Assembly: GCF_028618695.1 (NCBI RefSeq)
Contig: NZ_JAQIVI010000179.1
Coordinates: forward strand, 1 to 17,934
DNA from: Natrinema soli
GTDB lineage: Archaea; Halobacteriota; Halobacteria; Halobacteriales; Natrialbaceae
Reading direction: 5' to 3'
Length of the DNA stretch: 17,934 nucleotides
Shown one piece after another: positions 1 to 7,200 of this stretch (position 1 is the first letter of the stretch; each line of letters begins with the position of its first letter). Under the pieces are notes generated by a model, which was given only the letters and a program-made list of their open reading frames with translations, was not told where the DNA came from and ran no database searches. Made by a program: the position numbers and the translations under genes.

Positions 1-1171
1 GGAGCGATTCGGCGGTGAGCATCCGCAACGCGGCACCGCCGCCGGTGCTGATGTGGGAGAACCCGTCGACGCCGAGTTTGCGCAGCGCGGAGGCGGTGTC
101 GCCGCCGCCGACGATGCTCATCGGACTGTCCGTCGCGGCGTCGTAGAGCTGTCGGGTGCCCGCTCGGAAGCGCTCGTCTTCGAAGACGCCGGCGGGACCG
201 TTGAGGATGACCGTCTCCGCGTCCGCGAGGATCCGCCGGTAGTAATCCAGCGTCGACTCGCCGATGTCCATTGCGGACTCGCCGTCGCCGGGCGGGAGGG
301 CGTTGACGCCGAGTTCGTGGCGCTCGCCGTTGCGGGCCACGGCGACGTCTCGCGGAAGCGCGATCCGGTCGCCGTACGCGTCGAGCAGATCGACGGCGCG
401 GTCGATCTCGTCCCAGTAACCCTGATCGTAGATGAAGTCGGAACTGGCGTCGCCGAGATCGACGCCGTCCGCGATGAGAAAGACGTTGCCGACGACGCCC
501 GCGGTGAGAACGTGATCGGCCAGCCCCTTCTCGAGGACGGACCAGGCGACGTCGATCGAGTCGGGCACCTTCGCGCCGCCGAGGACGTAGACGCGGGGTT
601 CGGGCGTCTCCCCGATGGAGCCCAGCACGTCGAGTTCGGATTCCATGACGCGGCCGGCGTAGCTCGGCAGGACGGTCGGCAGTCCGACCAGCGAGGGCTG
701 CGAGCGGTGCGCCGCGGCGAAGGCATCGTTGACGTAGGCGTCCAGCACCGACTCGAGTCCGTCGACAAGGTGCGTTCGGGCGGCCCGTTCGGGATCGAAC
801 TCCATGTATTCCTCGCTGTAAAAGCGGGTGTTCTCGAGGACGAGGCAATCGCCGTTCGAGAGGCCCCTGACGGCCTCGCGGGCGGCGTCGGTGAAGGTCG
901 CGTCCACGTAGCCGACCGGATGGCCGAGCAGTTCCGAGAGGCGGTCTGCGTGGGACTCGAGGGAGACGAAATCGTCGCCGCCGGGCCGGCCCTGATGGGC
1001 GAGGACGGCGACCCGACCGCCACGCTCGAGGAGTTCCGAGAGCGTGTCGACGTGAGCGCGCAGTCGGGCGTCGTCCGCGAGCGTGTCATCGTCGCCGATC
1101 GGACTATTGACGTCGACGCGAACACCGACGGTAGTCCCTTCGACGTCCAGCTCGTCGAGGGTCGCGATCAT
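1..1171 (-). CDS. pgk: Phosphoglycerate kinase, C-terminus cut by window edge
   Basis: Catalyses ATP + 3-phosphoglycerate <-> ADP + 1,3-bisphosphoglycerate in cytosolic glycolysis/gluconeogenesis. The reading frame opens at the ATG at 1171 and stays open to the window start, giving 390 codons; I translated it by hand. Visible family marks are RVDVNSP near residue 18 (substrate-binding Arg/Asp/Asn), HQGRP near 60, LENTRF near 120, ILNGPAGVFE, VGGGDTASA (nucleotide-binding glycine loop) and the terminal HISTGGGA. The family is about 400 residues in haloarchaea, so only about ten residues should be missing. An in-frame GTG lies 15 nt upstream; ATG is preferred because it starts right before the conserved first strand. 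The CBS gene lies 93 bp upstream on the same strand. Longer-looking frames on the opposite strand are GC-rich shadows. Confidence 0.95.
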   Translation of the reverse strand, partial: MIATLDELDVEGTTVGVRVDVNSPIGDDDTLADDARLRAHVDTLSELLERGGRVAVLAHQGRPGGDDFVSLESHADRLSELLGHPVGYVDATFTDAAREAVRGLSNGDCLVLENTRFYSEEYMEFDPERAARTHLVDGLESVLDAYVNDAFAAAHRSQPSLVGLPTVLPSYAGRVMESELDVLGSIGETPEPRVYVLGGAKVPDSIDVAWSVLEKGLADHVLTAGVVGNVFLIADGVDLGDASSDFIYDQGYWDEIDRAVDLLDAYGDRIALPRDVAVARNGERHELGVNALPPGDGESAMDIGESTLDYYRRILADAETVILNGPAGVFEDERFRAGTRQLYDAATDSPMSIVGGGDTASALRKLGVDGFSHISTGGGAALRMLTAESL

Positions 1172-1207
1172 TATCGATCCGTGCACCGCGGCCCCCGAAA
1201 GGTCTTT

Positions 1208-1222
1208 CTATCGGAGCGATAG
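1208..1222. promoter_or_regulatory. Perfect 6+3+6 palindrome between pgk and the CBS gene
   Basis: CTATCG-GAG-CGATAG lies 37 bp upstream of the pgk start and 42 bp downstream of the CBS gene stop. It could be an operator for pgk or a hairpin ending the CBS transcript; no T tract follows, which favours the operator reading slightly. It does not match the TACT-N7/8-GAGTA motif reported for the haloarchaeal glycolysis regulator TrmB. Confidence 0.3.
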
Positions 1223-1264
1223 GGGCCCGGTGGCCGATCACGCCGTCGTCCGGACGGGTTCCGG

Positions 1265-1885
1265 TCACACCGACCGACAGTCCGCACAGACGAGCTGGCC
1301 GTTGGCGTCCCACAGCGCGTCCGCGAGCGAGCCGCAGGCCTCACAGATTCCCTGGGTGGTGTACTCGTCGCCGCCGTTGGGGAGCGGTCCGGCGTCGCCC
1401 GCCGAGTTCGCGCGGGCGGTCACTGGATCCGCGAGTTCGCGATCCCGATCGACCGGCGGCTCGCTCGAGCGGGTGGAGGTCATCGTCGCCTGGAACGAAC
1501 TCGCAGCGGCGATAACGTCGCGCTGGGTGACCAGACCGACGATCCCGTCGTCGTCTTCGACGATGACGTTGCGAATGTTCTGTCGAGCCATCGTGGTAGC
1601 GACGTCGGTGAGCGATCGGTCGGGATCGACCGTGATGACCGGGGTCGTCATCGCCTCGTCGACGGTCATTGTGGCGGGATCGCGTTCGTCGTCGACGAGG
1701 CCGAGCACGTCCCACTCGGTCACGATGCCGACCGGCTCCGAACCGCGGACGACCAGCGCGCAACTCGTCCGTTCGTCTCGCATGAGGGAAACAACGTCGA
1801 GGACGGTGTCGGACTCGCTGACACCGACGTAGTCGCTCGTCAGGATTTCTCTGACTGACAGTTCCGATTCCATGTGTGAATGCAT
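1265..1885 (-). CDS. CBS-pair protein with C-terminal zinc ribbon
   Basis: A 206-residue protein with two CBS domains (about residues 9-65 and 73-130; each ends in a GIVTEWDVL or GLVTQRDVI type strand-helix), a low-complexity linker (130-175) and a C-terminal zinc ribbon with C181/C184 and C200/C203. CBS pairs usually bind adenosyl ligands such as AMP, ATP or SAM and act as energy sensors; the zinc ribbon may bind nucleic acid or a partner, but the target is not visible. ATG at 1885 is used; an in-frame ATG at 1873 is also possible. A TATA-like CTTAAG near 1920 on the minus strand would place the transcript start just upstream of 1885. It sits upstream of pgk on the same strand, but no functional link is shown. 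Confidence 0.85.
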   Translation of the reverse strand: MHSHMESELSVREILTSDYVGVSESDTVLDVVSLMRDERTSCALVVRGSEPVGIVTEWDVLGLVDDERDPATMTVDEAMTTPVITVDPDRSLTDVATTMARQNIRNVIVEDDDGIVGLVTQRDVIAAASSFQATMTSTRSSEPPVDRDRELADPVTARANSAGDAGPLPNGGDEYTTQGICEACGSLADALWDANGQLVCADCRSV

Positions 1886-1984
1886 CCCACGAACGGGCTA
1901 AAAGCTACCTCCACCACACTTAAGCAAATCGGCAGCAAAGTTCTCTCCTTCCAGGATTCATACGGTCTACCGTACCGATGTCCC

Positions 1985-2016
1985 GGAGCAACCGCAGGAC
2001 GGTTCGCGGTCGCTCC
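1985..2016 (-). terminator. Hairpin just downstream of gch3
   Basis: An 11-bp stem with one G-T pair (GGAGCAACCGC at 1985-1995 and GCGGTCGCTCC at 2006-2016) and a 10-nt loop begins 25 bp beyond the GTP cyclohydrolase III stop. No T tract follows on the minus strand, so termination is only a possibility. The remaining bases up to the CBS gene start hold no gene. Confidence 0.3.
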
Positions 2017-2040
2017 GAAAACGACTTCTACCAGTCCGTC

Positions 2041-2811
2041 TCAGGCTGTCTCCCACTCGAGTTCGACTCTGGTTCCGTCGGCCCGGCAGGTCTCGAGCGC
2101 GTGTTTCGCGTCGTAGCCCGCCTCGTGGGCGCTCTTCCCGCGACCGACGCCGACCTGCATCTCGACGTCGACGGCCTCGGCGACGTGAGCGGTCGCCTCC
2201 TCGTAGTCGGCCCGCTCGAGATCGGGACAGACGACGATGACGTTGTCGCCGCCGACGAAAAAGGAGAGGCTGCCGTGGGCGTAGCGCATGTGCCGCATCA
2301 GTTCGGCGTACCCCTGTTCGATCTCGATGAACGTGTCGAAGGCGTTGAGTTCGTCGGTGTAGTTGCCGGTCGCGTTAACCACGTCGAAGTGCGCGATCTG
2401 GACGTCATCGCCGGTCCGGTAGTCGTCCGCGATAGCCCGCCCCTCGAGACACTCGCGGCGGTTCTCGTCCTGTGCGCTGCCGGCGTCCTGCAGGCGTTCG
2501 GTCGCGTCCGAGAGCGCCTGCACGGGGCTCGTACCGGTCGCGACGCCGAGGCTGAGACTCACGGGGTATCGGTTGCCGATCGATTCCTGGAGGAGGGCGT
2601 GGTCCTCGAGCGAACAGCCGTTCGTGACGGCGATCATGTTGTCGAAGCGAGTGAAGAAGGTGTAGCCGCCGCGGTTGCCGACGAACTGAGAGATGTCTGC
2701 GAACAGTCGGGACTGCATCGTCTGGAGGTCGGCCTCCCGTCGGGGCTCCGGCGTCACGGTCCACGGCCCGTAGTTGTCGATCTGAACGAGCGTCACCTGC
2801 GTGTTAGTCAC
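2041..2811 (-). CDS. gch3: GTP cyclohydrolase III (archaeal FAPy-forming)
   Basis: A 256-residue protein matching archaeal GTP cyclohydrolase III (ArfA). The family hydrolyses GTP to 2-amino-5-formylamino-6-ribosylamino-4(3H)-pyrimidinone 5'-phosphate, the entry step to riboflavin and F420 in archaea. The start shows the family opening TLVQIDNYGPWTVTPEPRRE. Two duplicated palm-like halves related to GGDEF domains are visible: GGYTFFTRFDNMIAVTNG around residues 48-65 and SFFVGGDNVIVV around 182-193, each with the metal-binding acidic region. LGVATG and VGVGRGKSA are the later strands of each half. The start is GTG; a TATA-like TTATA centred about 30 bp upstream fits a leaderless transcript beginning at this GTG. 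It is a stand-alone gene with no other flavin genes nearby. Confidence 0.93.
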   Translation of the reverse strand: MTNTQVTLVQIDNYGPWTVTPEPRREADLQTMQSRLFADISQFVGNRGGYTFFTRFDNMIAVTNGCSLEDHALLQESIGNRYPVSLSLGVATGTSPVQALSDATERLQDAGSAQDENRRECLEGRAIADDYRTGDDVQIAHFDVVNATGNYTDELNAFDTFIEIEQGYAELMRHMRYAHGSLSFFVGGDNVIVVCPDLERADYEEATAHVAEAVDVEMQVGVGRGKSAHEAGYDAKHALETCRADGTRVELEWETA

Positions 2812-2835
2812 TGTGACCGATTCTTTCGAACGCCG

Positions 2836-2846
2836 TCGTATAAGTG
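2836..2846 (-). promoter_or_regulatory. TATA-like box of gch3
   Basis: The minus strand reads CACTTATACGA here, about 30 bp before the GTG at 2811. This is the distance expected for a haloarchaeal leaderless transcript and supports the GTG start. Confidence 0.5.
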
Positions 2847-2887
2847 ATACGTAATCCAGATTCGTGACGCGACTCGGAAACCGGGCC

Positions 2888-3214
2888 TCAGGCGGGTTTC
2901 TTCTCGGGATTTTTACCTTGCGGGTGGTACTTCCAGAAGCCGCCGGCCCGCATCGCCGCGCCGACGGCCTTGTGCATGTCGACCAGGGTCTCGAACTCCG
3001 CGGGTTCGACGTACTCGAAGATTTCGCTCATCGGGACGACGGTCTCGTAGTTGATCCGGATCGGATAGTCACCGTACTCCGCGACGAACTCGTCGCGGTC
3101 CATCGGGAAGTCCGCTTCCTCGTCGACCTTGTCCGCGATGATCCGCATGTCGAACTTTCGCATCCCCTCGCTGCCCTCCTCGCCGTCGGGATCGACCGGC
3201 CAGTTGCTGCTCAT
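2888..3214 (-). CDS. DUF5785-type small conserved haloarchaeal protein
   Basis: A 108-residue acidic protein of unknown function that resembles the haloarchaeal DUF5785 family (recalled, not searched). It starts MSSNWPVDPDGEEGSEGMRK, followed by MRIIADKVDEEADFP and a region that looks like a short alpha/beta domain ending in a basic tail (KYHPQGKNPEKKPA). I chose the ATG at 3214 and not the upstream in-frame start at 3241, because family members begin close to the WP-DPDGEEGSEGMRK stretch and the extra nine residues lack conservation. It follows the sensor kinase by 32 bp on the same strand, so co-transcription is likely. No catalytic motif, signal peptide or membrane segment is visible. Confidence 0.8.
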   Translation of the reverse strand: MSSNWPVDPDGEEGSEGMRKFDMRIIADKVDEEADFPMDRDEFVAEYGDYPIRINYETVVPMSEIFEYVEPAEFETLVDMHKAVGAAMRAGGFWKYHPQGKNPEKKPA

Positions 3215-3246
3215 ACCTGGGTGTGTGTCGGGGTCCCGCAAAAGGA

Positions 3247-5610
3247 TTACTCTCCGTCGCCGTCACCCCGCCCCCGCCGCTCCGCCCGCTCGACGCCGGT
3301 CAGTTCGAACCGCGCCCCGCCGTCGTCCCCGTCGGTTACGGTCACGGTCCAGCCGTGGGCCTCGGCGATCCGGTCGACGATCGAGAGTCCGAGGCCGGTC
3401 CCGCCGTCGGCGTTCGAGTAGCCACTCTCGAACACGCGGTCGCGTTCGTCTGCCGGAATACCGGGACCGTCGTCTGCGACAAAGAATCCGCCGCCGGCCG
3501 CCTCTCCGAGAGTACCCACGGTGACCGTAATGGTCGGGCCGCCGTGTTCGACCGCGTCTTCAGAACTGTCAGGATCTGAGCGGCTCGTGGAGCCATGCTC
3601 CACGGCGTCGTCAGCGCGGGATCCGCGCTGACTGCGTGTCGAACCATGTTCGACAGGCTCCTGACGAGCCTGCGAGTCAGGGCTCGTCGAACCGTGTTCG
3701 ACGGCGTTGCGGATCAGGTTCTCGAGGAGTTGTGCGAGTCGGGCCCGGTCGGCGCGAACGACGGCGTCCGTCTCGATTCGCAACGTGACCGCCCCCGTCT
3801 CGACGTGGTGCCAGCAGTCCTCGGCGAGCAGCGCGAGGTCGACCGATTCGATGTCCATCGACGGATCGCGTTCCCGTGCGACCGTCAGGATGCTCTCGAT
3901 CAGGACCGACATCCGGTCGTGCGCCCACGCGACGGCCTCGAGGTCATCGACGGCGCAGTCACAGGTCTCGCGGGCCGTCTCGAGTCGCCCCTGCGCGACG
4001 TTCAGCGAGTTTCGAAGGTCGTGTGAGACGATGCCGGCGAAGCGGTCGAGCCGTTCGTTCTGCGCTTTCAGCTCGCGCTCGCGCGCTTTGCGCTCGGTTA
4101 TATCCCGCAAGACGCCGACGGTTCCCTGGATGCGGCCGTCCTCGTCCCGCGGGAGGAGCGCGATGTGATTCTCGTTGGGCACGCGTTCGCCGTCCGCCGT
4201 GATCGTCTCCATTTCGAACGAGGCGTGTTCGCGTTCGTCCGAGTGTATCAGTGCACGAATCTCCGCCTCGGCGGTGGCGATATCGTCGTCGTCCATGATG
4301 ATCGAGACGTGTTCGCCGACCAGTTCCTCGGGCCGGTACCCCGTCGTCGTCAACTCGGCGTTGATCGGCGGGACGATCCTGGTGAGGTACCCCTCGTCGT
4401 CGAGCGCGTACACCTCGTCGGGGATCGTCTCGAGGAGCGTCTCGTAGCGCTCGAGTTCCCGTTCGCGGGCCGTGCGCTCGGTGATATCGCGAACGACACC
4501 GGCGATGCCGCGGTACCGGCCGTCCTCGAGGGGCAGCAACGAGAGGTGATCCTCGCATCTGATCGGTTCGCCGTCGCTCGTTTCGACGGTGATCTCGTAG
4601 GTGCGTTTGTGCTCGGCGGTCTCGTCGGAGAGCAGCGATCGGACGCAATCGCTGCCGCGTTCGACGGACGCCTCGTCGAGCAGGAAGGTGACGTGTCGAC
4701 CGATGATTTCGTCCTTCTCGTAGCCGGCCATTTCGGCGTAGGCGTCGTTGACAAACGTGTATCGGCCCGCGGAATCGACCGTGTAGACGGGATCGCCGAG
4801 GGCGTCGATGATCGTTTCGTAGCGCTCGAGATCGCGCCCGCGCTCCGTTTCGTCCGTCACCTCCTGAATCGGACAGATCAGATCGCCGTCGCCGGTCGTC
4901 GACAGCGAGCGGGCTTCGACGAATGTGCTCCCGTCCGATCGGAGCCCCGTCGTCTCGCCGTACCAGTCCCCCTCGGCCATCACCGTCGGAACGATCACGT
5001 TGCGGCCGTGCCCGGTCTCGTCGTCCGGATACAGTCGCTTCCAGTGTTCGCCGATCAGGTCGACGGGGTCGTAGCCGTAGCAATCGGCGTACGACCGGTT
5101 CACGGAGACGAATCTTCCGTCGCCGTCCAGGAGACCGATCCCCTCCTGTGCGGTTTCCATGGCGCGGAGCTGGCGGCGTCGTCGCAGATCGGCTCGGGAC
5201 GTATCGACGGCGGTTCGGACGCCGTCCGCCAGCGTCGCGTACTCGGTCGCGTCCCGCCGCAGGTAGTCCGTGACACCGGCCGAGATGGCCTCGCTCGCGA
5301 TCGCTTCCGATCCACTGCCGGTGAACAGGACGAAGGGGCGGTCCTCGTCGGCCGCCCGGATGTCGTCCAGCAACGCCAGCCCGTCCGTCTCGGACAGCTC
5401 GTACTCCGAGACGATACAGTCGATGTCGGTCTCTGCGAGGCGCTCGAGCGCATCACTCTCTCCGGCCGCACAGAGCGTTTCGATGGCCTCGTCCGCCCGC
5501 TCGAGGGCGTCGGCCGTCTCGGCGAGGCGCTCCGGGTCGCCGTCCACACAGAGGACGCGAACCGGCTCGGTCGAGACGCTCTCGTGCCGATATTTATCCC
5601 GGTTCTTCAT
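3247..5610 (-). CDS. Sensor histidine kinase: receiver-PAS-PAS-PAS-HisKA-HATPase
   Basis: A 787-residue cytosolic kinase with no membrane segment. The order is receiver-like domain (about 16-138), three PAS domains (about 145-255, 262-380, 387-507) joined by ERELERYE-type coiled linkers, HisKA with phospho-acceptor H530 in FAGIVSHDLRNSL, then HATPase with N box N631-LIRN-N635, G1 box DDGPGIP (713-719) and G2 box GGTGLGLSIV (736-745). The signal is probably sensed through PAS ligands; no haem- or flavin-binding cysteine is evident. Two oddities stand out. The receiver has E69 (SEY) where the phospho-accepting Asp should be, and R119 where the conserved Lys is expected, so it is probably not phosphorylated normally. 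The HATPase domain carries about 50 extra residues between the N and G1 boxes, made of VEHGST-containing repeats. No partner response regulator lies nearby. Confidence 0.93.
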   Translation of the reverse strand: MKNRDKYRHESVSTEPVRVLCVDGDPERLAETADALERADEAIETLCAAGESDALERLAETDIDCIVSEYELSETDGLALLDDIRAADEDRPFVLFTGSGSEAIASEAISAGVTDYLRRDATEYATLADGVRTAVDTSRADLRRRRQLRAMETAQEGIGLLDGDGRFVSVNRSYADCYGYDPVDLIGEHWKRLYPDDETGHGRNVIVPTVMAEGDWYGETTGLRSDGSTFVEARSLSTTGDGDLICPIQEVTDETERGRDLERYETIIDALGDPVYTVDSAGRYTFVNDAYAEMAGYEKDEIIGRHVTFLLDEASVERGSDCVRSLLSDETAEHKRTYEITVETSDGEPIRCEDHLSLLPLEDGRYRGIAGVVRDITERTARERELERYETLLETIPDEVYALDDEGYLTRIVPPINAELTTTGYRPEELVGEHVSIIMDDDDIATAEAEIRALIHSDEREHASFEMETITADGERVPNENHIALLPRDEDGRIQGTVGVLRDITERKARERELKAQNERLDRFAGIVSHDLRNSLNVAQGRLETARETCDCAVDDLEAVAWAHDRMSVLIESILTVARERDPSMDIESVDLALLAEDCWHHVETGAVTLRIETDAVVRADRARLAQLLENLIRNAVEHGSTSPDSQARQEPVEHGSTRSQRGSRADDAVEHGSTSRSDPDSSEDAVEHGGPTITVTVGTLGEAAGGGFFVADDGPGIPADERDRVFESGYSNADGGTGLGLSIVDRIAEAHGWTVTVTDGDDGGARFELTGVERAERRGRGDGDGE
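3543..3702 (-). repeat. Three in-frame palindromic repeat units inside the kinase HATPase domain
   Basis: Near-identical 17-bp palindromes lie at 3686-3702, 3638-3654 and 3587-3603, with a half copy at 3543-3552. Their centres are 48, 51 and 51 bp apart, so the frame is kept. Each encodes V-E-H-G-S-T. Copy two reads GTCGAAC-CAT-GTTCGAC and copy three GTGGAGC-CAT-GCTCCAC: both arms changed together and all changes are synonymous. The spacers hold further inverted repeats: GACGAGCC/GGCTCGTC (3663-3670 and 3681-3688), a perfect 10+3+10 stem at 3610-3632 (arms GTCAGCGCGG and CCGCGCTGAC), and a weak TCAGA/TCTGA pair (3560-3564 and 3575-3579). In the protein this is residues about 637-690, between N box and G1 box. 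Confidence 0.9.
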
Positions 5611-5631
5611 GGCTTATCTCTCCGTACGACG

Positions 5632-5643
5632 AGGATATAGATT
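5632..5643 (-). promoter_or_regulatory. TATA-like box of the sensor kinase gene
   Basis: The minus strand reads AATCTATATCC here, centred about 27 bp before the kinase ATG at 5610. This is the spacing of a leaderless haloarchaeal promoter and supports that start. Confidence 0.45.
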
Positions 5644-5926
5644 TGGGCCACCGGTTCGGTCGCTCGCTCAGATCGGACGAGGCGACGGACGGGGTTCGGC
5701 TCCGGCGATCAGCCGGTCGATCGGCGGTTCCGTCGAATACGTCACACGCCACCTACTGACACGTTCGTCAGGCGGTCGGTTCGGAAACGGGGTCTCGATC
5801 GATCGATTTCCGCCTCGAGCTCCGATGACCGGCGTTCGGGATCGCTCGAGGCCAGACTCTATTCTGCTCGAGTAACAGTAGATATAAGTTACGACAGGTC
5901 AACAATCCAGACGGAAGCCGCTCATA
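5644..5926. other. Gene-free stretch upstream of the kinase gene
   Basis: I see no convincing gene here. Open frames exist on the plus strand to 5875 but they are arginine- and serine-rich shadows without a recognisable domain. A short inverted repeat GTAAC/GTTAC (5872-5876 and 5888-5892) surrounds an AGATATAAG TATA-like string, which may be the remains of a promoter with no intact gene behind it. Confidence 0.4.
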
Positions 5927-6031
5927 GAGAACAGGGGCTGCATTGAAATGCCCCGGGTGGAACCAGCACCCGAGACGTGGCTTCCAAGCCGCAAGGCTTC
6001 GAAAGCCATGATTGCGTTGATTCTACCGGGA
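5927..6031 (+). pseudogene. Probable C-terminal relic of an IS200/IS605-type TnpB
   Basis: Translating the plus strand gives ENRGCIEMPRVEPAPETWLP and then SRKASKAMIALILPG. Haloarchaeal TnpB proteins often end in a PRVEPAPVETALPV...SAKRVVEAGSP type tail, and the match covers PRVEPAP-ET-LP followed by a degenerate basic stretch. No start, RuvC or zinc-finger part of TnpB precedes it, so at most this is the tail of a decayed element. It is followed by a GATATAAACG string. The family match is from memory and short, so it may be chance. Confidence 0.35.
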
Positions 6032-6110
6032 TATAAACGTCCCGCACGACGACAGAACCGCCTGACTCGAGTAGCGTCGACTCCGCACGGGCGATCGATG
6101 AGGGGTCGCG

Positions 6111-6311
6111 ATGAGTCGTAACCCCGAGAAGAGCGACGACGACGCATCGCCGCGCCCCGAGGAGAACGACGACAGCGACTCGTCGTCGCGCCCCGACTGC
6201 CCGCGCTGCGGTGCCCCGGTCGGTTTCGTCACCGTCACCGGCCCCCTGACGGCGTCGGCCAGTCCCTGTGGCTGTTCGGTGCCGCCGAATCTCGTCCAGC
6301 GCGACGAGTAA
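6111..6311 (+). CDS. Small zinc-finger protein (CPxCG type)
   Basis: A 66-residue protein with a very acidic and Ser-rich N-terminal half (residues 1-28), then CPRCG, a short beta-like stretch GFVTVTGPLTASAS and a closing CGC. This is the haloarchaeal class of very small CPxCG-related zinc-finger proteins, whose roles are mostly unknown. The ATG at 6111 gives a compact protein with the zinc motif near the C-terminus. A TATAAA string at 6032-6037 lies about 75 bp upstream and may be its promoter with a leader. It stands alone between the transposase relic and the Bat-type regulator; the GC content is like the core genome. Confidence 0.65.
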   Translation: MSRNPEKSDDDASPRPEENDDSDSSSRPDCPRCGAPVGFVTVTGPLTASASPCGCSVPPNLVQRDE

Positions 6312-6402
6312 CTCGGGCTCGAGTGTCCAGGTGCCATTAGATGTCGCTATCGGAATCCGGGGTCGCAGTTCAGGGACAGCAATCATCACCTGTTTCTGGG
6401 AC

Positions 6403-6441
6403 AGTCTCACGTCCGGCCACGGTCTTATTCCGCGTGAGACT
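6403..6441 (+). promoter_or_regulatory. Inverted repeat around the TATA box of the Bat-type regulator
   Basis: AGTCTCACG (6403-6411) and CGTGAGACT (6433-6441) are exact 9-bp inverse copies, 21 bp apart. The space between holds a TCTTATTC TATA-like box (6422-6429), about 27 bp upstream of the ATG at 6453. An inverted repeat around the core promoter is a good operator candidate. A GGGACAG direct repeat (6373-6379 and 6398-6404) lies just before it. Confidence 0.45.
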
Positions 6442-6452
6442 GAACCGGCCTT

Positions 6453-7124
6453 ATGAGCATTATTGCAGAGTTTTCCGTTGACTCGGACGATTTCGCCTTG
6501 CACGAGTCGTTGACCGCTGCACCAGACATGATTGTTGAAATCGAACGTGTCGTCGCGACACTTGAAGACAAGGTCATGCCATACTTCTGGGTCAGTGGTG
6601 GTGATCAGACGGAGTTCGAAGACGCATTCCGCGATGACAATTCCGTGCAGAATGTTACCGCTATTGACGAGGTTGATGGTGGGAAACTGTACCGAGCCGA
6701 ATGGACTGAAAACATCGAGACGATTGTCTATGCGTACGTCGAAATTGGGGCGACCATTCTCCAAGCGATCGGGAGAAACGAGAGTTGGGAACTACGGATG
6801 CGGTTCGACGATCAAGATAAACTCTCACAATTTCAGGCGTACTGCAGCGAAAACGATATCTCGTTTGTACTCAACACCCTCAGAGAGCAGGAACAACCAA
6901 TGGCGAGCGCACAGTACGATCTCACGACAAAACAACGAGAAACCCTCGTTACGGCACTCAAGGCGGGCTACTACGATATCCCGCAGGAGACGACGATGAG
7001 TGAACTAACAGATGAACTGGGAGTCTCTCAACAGGCCCTCTCGAAACGCTTTCACGCAGGCCATAAAAATCTCATTGCAAGCACCTTGACCGTCAGCCAT
7101 CCAGACGACGAAGAGTCAGAGTAG
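6453..7124 (+). CDS. Bacterio-opsin activator (Bat)-type HTH regulator
   Basis: A 223-residue DNA-binding protein. Residues 1-150 look like the Bat-associated sensory domain (strand-rich, with MSIIAEFSVDSDDFAL at the start and WELRMRFDDQDKL before the last helix). Residues about 155-210 are the typical HTH-10 domain: LTTKQRETLVTALKAGYYDI, then TTMSELTDELGVSQQALSKR and FHAGHKNLI. It probably acts as a local transcription regulator; the ligand is unknown. The ATG fits a leaderless transcript from the TATA-like box inside the inverted repeat, so self-control is plausible. Codon and base use is more AT-rich than in the metabolic genes on both sides, as in the next two genes, which suggests transfer. 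Many haloarchaea carry dozens of such proteins, so the target cannot be named. Confidence 0.85.
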   Translation: MSIIAEFSVDSDDFALHESLTAAPDMIVEIERVVATLEDKVMPYFWVSGGDQTEFEDAFRDDNSVQNVTAIDEVDGGKLYRAEWTENIETIVYAYVEIGATILQAIGRNESWELRMRFDDQDKLSQFQAYCSENDISFVLNTLREQEQPMASAQYDLTTKQRETLVTALKAGYYDIPQETTMSELTDELGVSQQALSKRFHAGHKNLIASTLTVSHPDDEESE

Positions 7125-7130
7125 CGGAGG

Positions 7131-7146
7131 ACCGTTTATACATAAA
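7131..7146 (+). promoter_or_regulatory. Promoter of the DUF7344-like gene
   Basis: ACCGTTTATACATAAA contains a clear TTTATA box (7135-7140). Transcription would start near 7165, giving a leader of about 35 nt before the ATG at 7201. Confidence 0.45.
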
Positions 7147-7200
7147 GGAGCGGTCAATACAACCCGTCTCCCCATTTCAGTAAAGCGACTATGAGAGGGC

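Noticed and set aside
53..1222. Long open frames on the plus strand, and in another minus frame, across pgk
   Set aside because: They are shadows of a GC-rich gene; the minus-strand frame that continues off the window edge encodes clear phosphoglycerate kinase motifs.
3543..3702. CRISPR-like array
   Set aside because: The repeats are in-frame coding palindromes in a kinase domain, with 31-34 bp spacers that are also palindromic and translated; there are only three full copies and no cas genes.
4165..5640. A 491-residue plus-strand frame opposite the sensor kinase
   Set aside because: It has no recognisable domain, and the kinase on the other strand has a full set of motifs. GC-rich haloarchaeal genes commonly give such antisense frames.
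5922..6764. A 280-residue minus-strand frame across the zinc-finger gene and the start of the Bat-type regulator
   Set aside because: Its sequence is low-complexity and domainless, and it overlaps two better supported genes on the plus strand.
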